Shown here: one piece after another, positions 35,780 through 44,393 of the stretch
Numbering within the stretch: position 1 is the first letter of the stretch
Layout of the letters: the number at the start of each line of letters is the position of its first letter
NCBI GenBank assembly: GCA_041394265.1
Contig: JAWKIO010000005.1
Coordinates: 3,844,001 to 3,908,000 of the forward strand
Source of the DNA: Acidimicrobiales bacterium
GTDB taxonomy: Bacteria; Actinomycetota; Acidimicrobiia; Acidimicrobiales; SZUA-35
Direction of reading: 5' to 3'
DNA length: 64,000 nt
Notes under the pieces: model-generated
What the model was told of the DNA's origin: nothing
Database searches by the model: none
Seen by the model: the letters and a program-made list of their open reading frames with translations, nothing else
Translations under genes and position numbers: made by a program

Positions 35780-36229
35780 TCAGCTGCCGCCGCCGATGTC
35801 GACGTTGTAGGCGTCGTAGACGAGGTCGGAACCTCGCTGGCGGTGGCGGGCGATCGCCGTGAGTGTGTCGAGCACCTCGGCCCGGACATCGACGACATCG
35901 ACCTTGTCGCGCACGTCGATGATCGTCTTCTCGATCTGGTTGCACAGGTCGGGGTGCTCGTCGCGCACGCTCGAGATCTGGTTGGCCAAGCGGGGCGCCT
36001 GGACGAGCATCTCGTCGAGCAGGCCGTCCGCGCCCTCGACGTCGTCGATGTGGTCCTGCATGGCCACTCGGAGCTTCTCGAGTTCCTCGATCAAGCGAGG
36101 GCGCCAGCGTTCTTCACGGTAGGGAGATGCCGCTGCCATCTCCACCTGGGACAGTGCCTGCTTCAGCTCGACCCTCTTGGCTGCGGCGGACTGGAGGGCT
36201 CGGGACTCGGACTCGGGGTACTCGGTCAT
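35780..36229 (-). CDS. Small helical protein of unknown function, hemerythrin-like spacing
   Basis: This 149-residue acidic protein is predicted to be almost all helix. It has scattered candidates for a hemerythrin-type bundle (DHIDDVEGADGLLDEML and SVRDEHPDLCNQIEK) and ends with VYDAYNVDIGGGS, an ending I associate with HHE-like bacterial proteins, but it lacks a full set of His ligands. No signal peptide is present. It is isolated, with about 100 bp on either side. I cannot assign a function. Confidence 0.6.
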   Translation of the reverse strand: MTEYPESESRALQSAAAKRVELKQALSQVEMAAASPYREERWRPRLIEELEKLRVAMQDHIDDVEGADGLLDEMLVQAPRLANQISSVRDEHPDLCNQIEKTIIDVRDKVDVVDVRAEVLDTLTAIARHRQRGSDLVYDAYNVDIGGGS

Positions 36230-36326
36230 GACTGCTCACCTCGGCCGAAAGTTTTCCACCACCGAGCGGGCGCTGCCATGGCAACGCGAGATTTGTGACC
36301 TTCGGCAGCTCCGTGCGTGCGAGCTG

Positions 36327-37133
36327 TCAGAGGTAGCCGGCCTTGCGGCCGCCGTAGGTCGACCACTGGCCGGTGCCACAGGTGACGCCGCCGTCGACGG
36401 GAAGTGCAACGCCGGTGATGAAGGAGGAGGCGGGCGAGGCCAGGAAACAGACGGCCGCTGCGACCTCGCTCGGATCGCCGAATCGTTGGAGCGGGAGACG
36501 GGCTTGCATCGACTGGCCGATCTCCGCGTCCAGCAAGCCCGCCGTCATGGCGGTGCGAGTTGGGCCGGGGCAGACGGCGTTGACTCGGATGTTGCGATGT
36601 CCGAGGTCGAGGGCGGCCGATCGGGTCAGATTCACGACGGCGCCCTTGGATGCGTTGTAGGCGAACAGTCCGCTGTCGCCGCCGATGCCCGACACCGACC
36701 CGGTGATGACGATCGAGCCACCGTCACCCAGCGCGGTGAGTGCCGCCTTCAGCCCGAGCACGACGCCTCGTACATTGACGTCCATCACCCGGTCGTAGTC
36801 GGCCATCGAACCCCGCTCGATGTCGCCCTGCACGACGATGCCGGCGTTCAGAGCGATGGCGTCGAGGCCACCGAAGTGCTCGACGGCAGCGGCAACCATG
36901 GCGGCGTTGGCTTCCTCGGTGGTGATGTCGCCCGCCAGCGCGACGACACCGTCGACCCCGTCACACCAGGCGAGGGCATGCTGGTCACGATCGACCGCCA
37001 CCACCCTCGCCCCCTCGGCGAGGAACCGCTCGACCGTCGCCCGACCGATGCCGTTGCCTGCGCCGGTCACGATGACACGCCGCGCCTCGTTCGTTCCGAG
37101 ATCGATCGTTGATGCAGTTGCGTCTTCAGCCAT
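36327..37133 (-). CDS. SDR family oxidoreductase
   Basis: This 268-residue classical SDR has VTGAGNGIG (about residues 21-29), an NAG variant ALNAGIV (about 98), the catalytic Ser in VSGIGG and YNASK (about 171-175), plus PGPTRTAMT and VDGGVTCG near the C-terminus. The dinucleotide strand ends VVAVDRD, whose Asp favours NAD+. ATG 37133 is chosen because the fold starts about 18 residues later; the open frame upstream adds no recognisable sequence. It lies 67 bp before the PEP-utilizer-like gene's end on the same strand and may be its downstream partner. Confidence 0.87.
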   Translation of the reverse strand: MAEDATASTIDLGTNEARRVIVTGAGNGIGRATVERFLAEGARVVAVDRDQHALAWCDGVDGVVALAGDITTEEANAAMVAAAVEHFGGLDAIALNAGIVVQGDIERGSMADYDRVMDVNVRGVVLGLKAALTALGDGGSIVITGSVSGIGGDSGLFAYNASKGAVVNLTRSAALDLGHRNIRVNAVCPGPTRTAMTAGLLDAEIGQSMQARLPLQRFGDPSEVAAAVCFLASPASSFITGVALPVDGGVTCGTGQWSTYGGRKAGYL

Positions 37134-37200
37134 GCCGCAGTGTTGCAGAACATGCAGCGCAGCGTCCTCATGGTGAGCGGCCGCAACGGCGAGGCACTGG

Positions 37201-38898
37201 TCACTCCGTCGCAGCGAGTGTCTGGTGCGTTTCGACGCGGGTGACCGTGCCGGCCCGGGGATCGACCGTGACCAGTTCACCATCGACGAGGTCGATCGTT
37301 GCGGTGCGGGTGCCGACAACCGCCGGCACGGCGAACTCACGTGCCATGATCGCCGCGTGGCTCGTCACGCCTCCGTGGTCGCAGACGAGCGCGGCTGCGC
37401 TGGCGATCGTGGCATTGAAGACCGGTGTGGTCATCGCGGTCACGATCACATCGCCCTCGCCGACCCGGGCAAGGTCGGTCAGGTCGGCGATGATTCGTGC
37501 CGTGCCGGTCACCGCCTCCCGGCCGATGCCCAAGCCGGTGAGGCCCTCGCCCGTCCGCGGCGCACCGAGTCGTTCGATGTATGCGAAGACGCTCTTCGCG
37601 ATGGCAGCCACCGCCGGAGGGAAGAGGTCGAAATCCGGCGCATCCTCGAGCGGACCAAGGTTGGGAGGCGGCGTCAGCTGATCGGCGACGAGGCGAGCGC
37701 GACGGCGGTCGTCGGCGTTGGTCGAGTCGCTGCGACCGACGAGAAGCTCGACGAGCTCGGCGGCGTCGAGATCGAAGGCGGACTCCGGATGCTCGAGGAT
37801 GCCTCGGCGATGAAGTCGATGACCGACCTCCTGCAGGACACGACGGGACCGGCCGACCCATCGCAGCGCAATGCCCGCGTCGTCGTCGCGCAGCGAGGTG
37901 ACGCGTCTCGCATCCCCCAACAGCTGGTCCCACTCAGCGCGGTGCTCGCTCGGCACACGCAAGCGAGCCGCCTCGGTTCTGCGGTGCCCCGCATCCTCAA
38001 GGTCCGACTCGGGTTGCGGCGACCGCCGACGTCGGGCCTGCAGCGAGGACACGATGACGATGGGGAGCTCACGGAGGGTGGGATCGAGCGGGCTCTCGCC
38101 GGCAACGATGGTGTCGCCGTATCGTCGCAGGTAGTCCGAGAGCAGCAGGGGAGCATCGGTGGGGCATTGCCCGATCGCAGCGACCGCAGCTTCGGGGTCG
38201 TCGTCGAGGTCGAAGTCGGGCGGCAGCGCAGCAACGATCTGATCGAGAAGCTTCAGCGGCTCCGATGTGGCGGGTGAGTAGCCGGCGAGCAACTCGAAGG
38301 CGTCATCGACCGTGTCGCCCGTCAGCTCCGCATGCCTGATGGCGAAACGGCCGGTGGCAGCGGCCGCCGGGGCGGCATGAGTGAAGTGGGTCCGGTAGGC
38401 ATCGGCCGCGGCCCGATGAACGTCGACGAGCAGCGTTGCGAGTTCGCCGTCGGTGCCGTCGGCCGGGACGTGGGCACACATTTGGTCGTAGCGAGCCAGG
38501 GCGGTTGCTCGGCCCGACGACTCCCAGGCATCGACGATGTCGTTCCAAGGACGCTCGACGAACACCGACCGCGCCGTCGCATGTCGGCGGCGGAGTTCCG
38601 GCAGCAAGCGGAAGAGGAGGGCGAGCACGAGCTTGGGCGGCGGCGATCCGCCGGTGTCGGGCGCTCCGGCGGGTACGGCGTGCATGTAGACCCAGCCGTG
38701 GACGGCGCGCATCGCCATCCGGTCGAGTGGCATGCCGATCAGGGCGAAGCCGGCACGGAAACCGTCTTCGGCGGCACCGAGAGCCCAATCGAGCATCGCT
38801 GCGGGATATGGGTGCAGTTGGTGGGCGGCATCGAACTCCCAACTGCCGGGTCCTGGCGGTTCCCATTCGAGGGGCGATTTTTCGGGTGAGCTGGTCAT
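37201..38898 (-). CDS. PEP-utilizing-enzyme-like protein, paralogue without ATP-grasp domain
   Basis: This 565-residue protein is a divergent paralogue of that at 19940. Both share an N-terminal PPGxGxWExD-type entry, a helical middle and a C-terminal mobile domain, here VCDHGGVTSHAAIMAREFAV with the candidate phospho-His at about residue 514. No ATP-grasp domain is encoded in the protein or beside it. The start ATG 38898 overlaps the TetR stop (ATGA), so it forms a two-gene unit with that regulator and may be its control target. The function is unknown; loss of phosphotransfer or dependence on a distant ATP-grasp partner are both possible. Confidence 0.8.
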   Translation of the reverse strand: MTSSPEKSPLEWEPPGPGSWEFDAAHQLHPYPAAMLDWALGAAEDGFRAGFALIGMPLDRMAMRAVHGWVYMHAVPAGAPDTGGSPPPKLVLALLFRLLPELRRRHATARSVFVERPWNDIVDAWESSGRATALARYDQMCAHVPADGTDGELATLLVDVHRAAADAYRTHFTHAAPAAAATGRFAIRHAELTGDTVDDAFELLAGYSPATSEPLKLLDQIVAALPPDFDLDDDPEAAVAAIGQCPTDAPLLLSDYLRRYGDTIVAGESPLDPTLRELPIVIVSSLQARRRRSPQPESDLEDAGHRRTEAARLRVPSEHRAEWDQLLGDARRVTSLRDDDAGIALRWVGRSRRVLQEVGHRLHRRGILEHPESAFDLDAAELVELLVGRSDSTNADDRRRARLVADQLTPPPNLGPLEDAPDFDLFPPAVAAIAKSVFAYIERLGAPRTGEGLTGLGIGREAVTGTARIIADLTDLARVGEGDVIVTAMTTPVFNATIASAAALVCDHGGVTSHAAIMAREFAVPAVVGTRTATIDLVDGELVTVDPRAGTVTRVETHQTLAATE

Positions 38899-39512
38899 CG
38901 GTTGGTCTCCGTGAGTTTGGGCGATGGATCCGGTGCGGACGATGAGAGGAGTCGGCGGATGGTCCACTCGAAGAGATCGGCGGCGTCATCGCCGTGCAAC
39001 CCGAACTGAGCGAACGCCGTTGCCCCGACCGAGCTGTTGAGAATCGATGCGATGCCCAGGAGACGCTCGCGGTCTTCGTCGGACCACGACTCGAGAGCGC
39101 CATCGAAGGCAGGCGCCAGCCACACCCGGCGTGCGTCGAGATCGAGGGCGCCTCGTCCTCGTCCGAACGTGGCCACGACGGCCCCGATGGTGGTGGGGTC
39201 GGCGGCAGAGAAGCGACGGAAGATCTGTCGATGCGAATCGAGATAGTCCTCGACGTCGGTCGGGCTCGGCTGATCGGCGCTGACGCCGAGTCCGTCACGT
39301 ACCCGCTCGGCAGCGGCGTCGAGCAGCGCTTCCTTGTCTGGGAAGTATCGATACACGGTCGGCACCGACACGCCCGCCCGAGCGGCGACAGCGGGGATGG
39401 AGAAGGACTCGACCCCTTCGCCCATCACCACGATGGTGGCGTCGAGGATGGCCTCCCTCGTCGCCGCAGCCTGAGCGGCTCGTCGCGGACTCGTGTACTC
39501 CCGGCGGGTCAT
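38895..39512 (-). CDS. TetR family transcriptional regulator
   Basis: This 205-residue regulator has an N-terminal helix-turn-helix domain: AATREAILDATIVVMGEGV (about residues 16-34), FSIPAVAARAGVSVPTVYRYFPDKEALLDAA (about 37-67), the standard TetR DNA-binding signature. The ligand-binding half is unrelated to well-known subgroups by eye. ATG 39512 follows GAGG. It is divergent from the acyl-CoA dehydrogenase gene, with inverted and direct repeats in the 148-bp gap, so it probably represses itself and that gene, with an acyl-CoA-type ligand (inference). Confidence 0.88.
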   Translation of the reverse strand: MTRREYTSPRRAAQAAATREAILDATIVVMGEGVESFSIPAVAARAGVSVPTVYRYFPDKEALLDAAAERVRDGLGVSADQPSPTDVEDYLDSHRQIFRRFSAADPTTIGAVVATFGRGRGALDLDARRVWLAPAFDGALESWSDEDRERLLGIASILNSSVGATAFAQFGLHGDDAADLFEWTIRRLLSSSAPDPSPKLTETNR

Positions 39513-39538
39513 CGGTACCTCTTTCGCTAGGTGATTAC

Positions 39539-39566
39539 TATTGCCAATATGATGCATCTTGTCAAT
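39539..39566. promoter_or_regulatory. Candidate TetR operator between tetR and the acyl-CoA dehydrogenase
   Basis: TATTG-C-CAATA is a perfect inverted repeat at 39539-39549, and TTGCCAAT (39541-39548) recurs directly as TTGTCAAT (39559-39566) 18 bp on. The stretch is AT-rich compared with its surroundings and sits in the divergent gap. Confidence 0.5.
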
Positions 39567-39660
39567 GGTGGTGATGTCGGACTGGAGCCGATGGTCGATG
39601 TCGACACGACGACGGACGGTCTGGCAGGCTCGTCGCCATCGACGACGAGGAGGATCGAAC

Positions 39661-40965
39661 ATGGGGTGGGACTTCGAAACCGATGCCGAGTTCCAGACAG
39701 AGCTGGACTGGATCGACGACTTCGTGCGGGAGGAGATCGAGCCGCTCGACTTCATCGTCAAGAGCCCGTACGACATCAACGACCCGATCCGCGCCGAGGT
39801 GATCCCGCCGTTGCAGAAGCAGGTACAGGAGCGTGGGTTGTGGGCCTGCCACCTCGGTCCCGAACTCGGAGGGCTCGGCTACGGGCAGGTGAAGCTGGCG
39901 TTGATGAACGAGATCCTCGGTCGGGCTCGATCGGCGCCGACCATCTTCGGCTGCCAGGCCCCCGACACCGGCAACTCCGAGATCCTCGCCCACTACGGCA
40001 CGCCGACCCAGAAGGAGCAGTTCCTGGAACCACTCCTGCGCAACGAGATCGTCTCGTGCTACTCGATGACCGAGGTGCAGGGCGGTGCCGATCCGAAGGT
40101 GTTCACCACCACCGCCGTGCAAGACGGCGACGAATGGGTCATCAACGGTGAGAAGTGGTTCTCGTCGAACGCTCGCTACGCGTCGTTCCTCATCGCCATG
40201 GTGGTGACCGATCCCGACAATCCACCGCTGCAACGGTTCTCGATGTTCCTGGTCCCGTCCGACGCGCCGGGACTCGAGATCGTCCGCAACGTCGGCCTCG
40301 GCTACGAAGCCGAGAGCGAGGACGAGGGCTCGCACGCGTACGTCCGCTACGACAACGTCCGAGTGCCGGCCGAGAACCTGCTGGGCGAACGAGGCGGCGG
40401 CTTCATCGTCGCCCAGACTCGCCTCGGCGGCGGCCGCATCCATCACGCGATGCGGACCAGCGGTCGGGTGCAGCGCCTGTTCGACATGATGTGCGAGCGC
40501 TCGATCAGTCGCACCACGCAGGGCGAGCTGTTGTCACGCAAGCAGATGATCCAGGAGATGATCGCCGACTCGTGGATCGAGATGGAGATGTTCCGCTTGC
40601 TCGTGCTGCGCACGGCGTGGCGGATCGACAAGTACCAGGACTACAAGAAGGTGCGCCGTGACATCTCGGCGGTGAAGGCCGCCATGCCGGGGGTGTACCG
40701 CAATGTGGCGAGTCGGGCGTTGCAGATCCACGGGTCGCTCGGCGCCTCGTGGGAGATGCCGTTCGCCAAGGAAGTGATCGAGTCGTTCCACATGGGTCTC
40801 GCCGACGGTCCCACCGAGGTGCACAAGGTGCAGGTCGCTCGCCGCGTCCTCGACGACTATGTGCCGTGTGACGACCTCTTCCCGTCGTCACACATCCCCA
40901 AACGGCGTGCCGCGGCCGAGGCCAAGTACGCCGACGTCCTCGAGCGCCACCTCGAAACCCAGTAG
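39661..40965 (+). CDS. Acyl-CoA dehydrogenase
   Basis: This 434-residue flavoenzyme has the acyl-CoA dehydrogenase order: a helical N-domain with GLGYGQVKLALMNEILGR, the FAD-binding middle CYSMTEVQGGADPKVF (about residues 136-151) with WVINGEKWFSSNA, and a C-terminal helical domain with LQIHGSLGAS (about 356) and a tail similar to ACAD10/11-type enzymes. It should introduce a 2,3-double bond in an acyl-CoA. ATG 39661 follows GAGGAGG. It is divergent from, and probably controlled by, the TetR at 38895. Confidence 0.9.
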   Translation: MGWDFETDAEFQTELDWIDDFVREEIEPLDFIVKSPYDINDPIRAEVIPPLQKQVQERGLWACHLGPELGGLGYGQVKLALMNEILGRARSAPTIFGCQAPDTGNSEILAHYGTPTQKEQFLEPLLRNEIVSCYSMTEVQGGADPKVFTTTAVQDGDEWVINGEKWFSSNARYASFLIAMVVTDPDNPPLQRFSMFLVPSDAPGLEIVRNVGLGYEAESEDEGSHAYVRYDNVRVPAENLLGERGGGFIVAQTRLGGGRIHHAMRTSGRVQRLFDMMCERSISRTTQGELLSRKQMIQEMIADSWIEMEMFRLLVLRTAWRIDKYQDYKKVRRDISAVKAAMPGVYRNVASRALQIHGSLGASWEMPFAKEVIESFHMGLADGPTEVHKVQVARRVLDDYVPCDDLFPSSHIPKRRAAAEAKYADVLERHLETQ

Positions 40966-40993
40966 CCGGCGCGCCGGCGGTCGGAGGCGCCGG
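40966..40993 (+). terminator. GC-rich hairpin directly after the acyl-CoA dehydrogenase
   Basis: CCGGCGC (40966-40972) pairs with GCGCCGG (40987-40993); an internal 12-bp palindrome CCGGCGCGCCGG also begins at the stop codon. There is no T-tract; purine-rich AAAGAAG follows. Confidence 0.35.
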
Positions 40994-41014
40994 AAAGAAG
41001 TTCGCGCAACGGAG

Positions 41015-41040
41015 GGAACCTGAAACCACCCCTCGGCGTC
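41015..41040 (+). promoter_or_regulatory. ECF-type promoter GGAAC-N17-CGTC
   Basis: GGAAC (41015-41019) and CGTC (41037-41040) are separated by 17 bp, the canonical layout for ECF sigma factors. It lies 14 bp before the ATG of the ECF gene itself, which suggests positive autoregulation and a very short leader. Confidence 0.6.
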
Positions 41041-41054
41041 TAGGGGCATGATCC

Positions 41055-41639
41055 ATGAACGAGCACACCCCCGAGGCGGAGCCGACGATGGCAATCGCTG
41101 ATGCGACCCAGGTCGGCTTCGACGCCGATGCCGACACCGGATCGCAGACCGCGATCCGGTCATTCGACGAGTTCTACCGCTCGCATCGACACATCGTGGC
41201 TCGCACCCTGGCCCTGACCCTCGGCGACGAGGGCCTCGGCCAGGAGGCTGCAGACGAGGCGATGTCGCGAGCGCTCGAGCGTTGGTCGACGGTCTCGGCC
41301 TACGACAATCCCGAAGGCTGGGTGTACCGCACCGGCCTCAACTGGTCGCGGTCGTGGCTGCGACGGCGTCGCCGAGGACACGAGAAGGACCTTCTCGTCG
41401 CGTTGCCGGCCACCACCTTCGATCGGCCGGTCGACACCGACCTCGCCCGCGCGATCACCCGACTGTCCGACGATCACCGTGCGGTGGTCGTGCTCCGCTT
41501 CTACCGCGACTGGTCCGTGGAGGAAACCGCGGACGCGCTCGACATCGCGCCGGGGACGGTCAAGAGCCGTCTGAGCCGCGCCCTCGACCAGCTGCAGCAT
41601 CACCTCACGAATCTCGACGACGAAGGACCCCTCCGATGA
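41055..41639 (+). CDS. ECF RNA polymerase sigma factor, SigE-like
   Basis: This 194-residue sigma factor has region 2 (FDEFYRSHRHIVARTLALTL to NPEGWVYRTGLNWSRSWLRR, about residues 38-110) and region 4 (AITRLSDDHRAVVVLRFYRDWSVEETADAL and PGTVKSRLSRAL, about 134-178). It should redirect RNA polymerase to GGAAC/CGTC-type promoters such as the one directly upstream. Its stop overlaps (ATGA) the start of a membrane protein that may hold it inactive. The first 35 residues are acidic and unstructured. Confidence 0.9.
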   Translation: MNEHTPEAEPTMAIADATQVGFDADADTGSQTAIRSFDEFYRSHRHIVARTLALTLGDEGLGQEAADEAMSRALERWSTVSAYDNPEGWVYRTGLNWSRSWLRRRRRGHEKDLLVALPATTFDRPVDTDLARAITRLSDDHRAVVVLRFYRDWSVEETADALDIAPGTVKSRLSRALDQLQHHLTNLDDEGPLR

Positions 41640-43486
41640 GCATCGATCTCGAAGAACGACTGGCCGAGGTGCTGAGCGCCGGTGCCGAGTCGATCACGCC
41701 CGCCCCGATGAATCCCGCCCGACCCCATGAGCTGGCACGTCGACGTCGACGTCGTCGGCGTGGCGCCGGGGCCGGACTCGCCGCCGTCGCACTGCTCGGT
41801 GCGGGGGTGACTGCTTCGGCGTTGCGGGATTCCGACCAGGTCGAGATCGCGGCTGATGGCGGCGACTCCACGACTTCGACCAGTCAGGTCGGCTCGGACG
41901 CGGTCGGCAGCACGACCGGTGATCAGCAGACCGATCTTCCGACCAGTACCGGCCCGGCCCTGGCGTGGACCGAGGTGGAGCTGGCGCCCGCCATGGCCGA
42001 CGGCTTCAGCCAGGCGGTCTGGACCGGCAGTGGGTTCCTCGCCATGGTGTCAGGCATGGAGCAGTCCCTGCTGTTCACGTCCGCCGACGGTGCGACGTGG
42101 ACTGAACTGGCCTCGCCGCTGCCGGAGGGTGTGGCGATCTCGGGCCTGTGGGCGAGCAACACCACCGCCCTCGTCTGGGGAGACATCTGGTCGACCGATG
42201 GTTCGGCCACGTCGGCCGGCCCAACGTCGACGGTGCTCTACCGATCTGACGACGGTGGGAGCACCTGGCGGTCGGCGGGCGAACTCGCGCTGAACGAGGC
42301 TGACGCCGATCCGACCGATCGGGCCACGGTGGTCCGATATGTGACGGGGGCCGCCGCGCTCGGCGATCGGGTGGTGCTGTCGGTCGGCACGTCGGCCGAG
42401 CTCGACATCCCCACCATCTTGGGGGATCTCGGGTACGACCTCAGCGACGACGGTTCGGGCGCTGGTGCCGTGTATGGCACCGAGACCGATCAAAACGGCG
42501 TGGTGACCGTGGTCTACTGCCCGAGCAGCGGCGCCAGCGTCAGCGACGGAAGCTGTCCCGACGAGATCCGACTGTCGGCCGACGAGCTCGGGCTGACACC
42601 GGGCGAGGCATCATTGGCCGACACGATCGGATCGGGAGGACAGACGTCCTTCGCCGTCGCCGAGGACGGTGGCGACTTCGAGTTGGTCGAAGCTCCGGTC
42701 CAGGGCTGGCCGGGCCAACTGGCCGTCTCGGCCGATCGGGTTCTCACCCAGCTCTGGAGCGAATCGGGATCGGCCGTGCTGGCATCGACCGATGGTCGTA
42801 CGTGGACGCAGGAGCGGCCACTCGGCGACGCCGAGGTCAACCAGCTCGTCAACGTCGGGAATCGGCTGGTGGTCACCGGCTACGGCGAGCAGGGAATGGT
42901 GCGGGCATCGAGTGACGACGGAGGTCGGACCTGGCAGCCCATCGACGGCCTCCCATCCGAGGTGTCAGACCTGGTCGGCGGACCGGCAGGGTTCGTTGCG
43001 ACGGGGATGTCGGGCGTGGCTGACGCCGTCCAGGAGCTGGTGATCAAAAAAGACGGCTATTGGGTCACGCTTGGCGAGACCGTGCGTGTGGTCGAGATCG
43101 CCTCCGGTGACACGGTGCTCGAGTTCGGGCCCGAGGTGACGTCGGGCGACGAGATGCCGCCCGAGGTGATCGAGAACGAGGGCCCACCGTGGACCCTGAC
43201 GTTCCTCGATCCGGAGACGGGCGAAGAACTCGTGACGGTCGACGAAGACGACCTGAATCGTGCCGGCTACGACGACGGCAGCGACGCTCCATCGGGCACG
43301 ATCGTCGGCTACTCCGCCGACGGGACCGCCTGGGGTTGGCAGACCGTGACCGACGCCTTCGGTGTCGACGGTTGGCCGATGATCGCCGTCGGGGAGCAGT
43401 CGGTGGTCGCGATCGTGACGCCGGACAGCGATGGCTCGGCGGCGCAGCCGGGGACGCGCTACTTCGTGGCCTCCGTGCCTGACTGA
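41636..43486 (+). CDS. Membrane-anchored BNR-repeat protein, possible anti-sigma partner
   Basis: This 616-residue protein has a short cytoplasmic N-terminus (residues 1-43) ending in a run of nine Arg after HELA, one membrane helix GAGAGLAAVALLGAGVTASAL, a Ser/Thr/Asp-rich linker and a large extracellular part with BNR-type blades (SADGATWTEL, SDDGGSTWRSAG, STDGRTWTQE, SDDGGRTWQPI). Co-translation with the ECF sigma gene and the inside/outside topology suggest a signal-sensing anti-sigma role, but no zinc-binding anti-sigma motif is present. ATG 41636 overlaps the sigma stop; the longer open frame is a shadow. Confidence 0.78.
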   Translation: MSIDLEERLAEVLSAGAESITPAPMNPARPHELARRRRRRRRGAGAGLAAVALLGAGVTASALRDSDQVEIAADGGDSTTSTSQVGSDAVGSTTGDQQTDLPTSTGPALAWTEVELAPAMADGFSQAVWTGSGFLAMVSGMEQSLLFTSADGATWTELASPLPEGVAISGLWASNTTALVWGDIWSTDGSATSAGPTSTVLYRSDDGGSTWRSAGELALNEADADPTDRATVVRYVTGAAALGDRVVLSVGTSAELDIPTILGDLGYDLSDDGSGAGAVYGTETDQNGVVTVVYCPSSGASVSDGSCPDEIRLSADELGLTPGEASLADTIGSGGQTSFAVAEDGGDFELVEAPVQGWPGQLAVSADRVLTQLWSESGSAVLASTDGRTWTQERPLGDAEVNQLVNVGNRLVVTGYGEQGMVRASSDDGGRTWQPIDGLPSEVSDLVGGPAGFVATGMSGVADAVQELVIKKDGYWVTLGETVRVVEIASGDTVLEFGPEVTSGDEMPPEVIENEGPPWTLTFLDPETGEELVTVDEDDLNRAGYDDGSDAPSGTIVGYSADGTAWGWQTVTDAFGVDGWPMIAVGEQSVVAIVTPDSDGSAAQPGTRYFVASVPD

Positions 43487-43502
43487 CGTTCGAGGTGGAT
43501 CA

Positions 43503-43529
43503 GGGGAGGCGTCGTTGCGGCGCCTCCCC
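43503..43529. terminator. Hairpin between convergent BNR and zinc permease genes
   Basis: GGGGAGGCG (43503-43511) pairs perfectly with CGCCTCCCC (43521-43529) around a 9-base loop, between stops at 43486 and 43532. It lacks a T-tract on either strand but is well placed as a bidirectional terminator. Confidence 0.6.
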
Positions 43530-43531
43530 GT

Positions 43532-44377
43532 TCACGCGAGCGCTGACGCCGCTCGCCGTCTCAGTGAGTCACGGGTCTCCCGCACCGCGAGCACGACGAA
43601 GAACTCCGTGACGCACAGCGCAGCGATGGTCGCACCACCGGCCGTTCCATAGTGGAAGCTCACCGTCAGGCCGACGATCACCGCGAGGGAACCGATGAGG
43701 ATCGAGAGGCCCATGATGGCGGGGATGCGATGGACGAGGAGCGACGCGGTCGCCGGCGGCCCGACCAGGAGACCGAAGACCAGCAGCGTGCCGATCGCCT
43801 GAAAGCTGGCCACGATGCTGAGGGCCAGCAGGGCAAGCAGCACGGTCTGTGCGAGTCGGGGATACATCCCGAGCGTCTCGGCTTTGGCTCGGTTGAAGGT
43901 GAGGGCGAGAAACGGGCGGTAGAGGACGAGGCTGGCCACGGCGACGACGAGGGTGGCGATTGCCTGTGAGCGAATGTCGCTGTCGGTCACTCCCAGCACG
44001 TCGCCGAAGAGCAGCGTCGTGACCTCGGTCGCGAACGAGCGAGCTCGCGACACGATCACGATGCCGATCGAGAGCATCCCGACGAACAGCAGGCCGACCG
44101 CGGTCTCCTCTCGCACCGAGGTGCGCGACGAGACCAGGCTGACGAGCCCGCTCATCACGAGGGCGGCGACAAAGGCGCCGATGAGTGGACTGAACCCCCA
44201 CAGCACCGCCAGAGCGATGCCCGGGATCACGCCGTGAGCCAGAGCATCGCCGAGAAAGGCCAGTCCGCGCAGCACGACCCACGTGCCGACCAGTGAGGTG
44301 GCGATGACGGCGATGAGGCTGCCGATCAGGGCGCGCTGCATGAAGGCCGGTTCGAAGGCATCGAGCAGGAGCGTCAT
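43532..44377 (-). CDS. aztB: Zinc ABC transporter permease (AztB/ZnuB-like)
   Basis: This 281-residue ABC-3 family permease has about eight helices, with GTWVVLRGLAFLGDALAHGVIPG (about residues 31-53), LFVGMLSIGIVIVSRARSF (about 96-114) and AIGTLLVFGLLVGPPATA (about 193-210) as family landmarks. It forms the metal channel with the binding lipoprotein 16 bp upstream and the divergent ATPase at 45495. ATG 44377 is preferred to TTG 44386 because AAGGA lies 9 nt before it. Zinc rather than manganese is inferred from the His-rich partner proteins. Confidence 0.83.
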   Translation of the reverse strand: MTLLLDAFEPAFMQRALIGSLIAVIATSLVGTWVVLRGLAFLGDALAHGVIPGIALAVLWGFSPLIGAFVAALVMSGLVSLVSSRTSVREETAVGLLFVGMLSIGIVIVSRARSFATEVTTLLFGDVLGVTDSDIRSQAIATLVVAVASLVLYRPFLALTFNRAKAETLGMYPRLAQTVLLALLALSIVASFQAIGTLLVFGLLVGPPATASLLVHRIPAIMGLSILIGSLAVIVGLTVSFHYGTAGGATIAALCVTEFFVVLAVRETRDSLRRRAASALA

Positions 44378-44393
44378 CGGCGGCAATCCTTGG

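Noticed and set aside
41282..41635. An N-terminal extension of the BNR protein
   Set aside because: The frame is open upstream but antipathic to the sigma gene, whose reading is certain; ATG 41636 overlaps its stop in the ordinary way.
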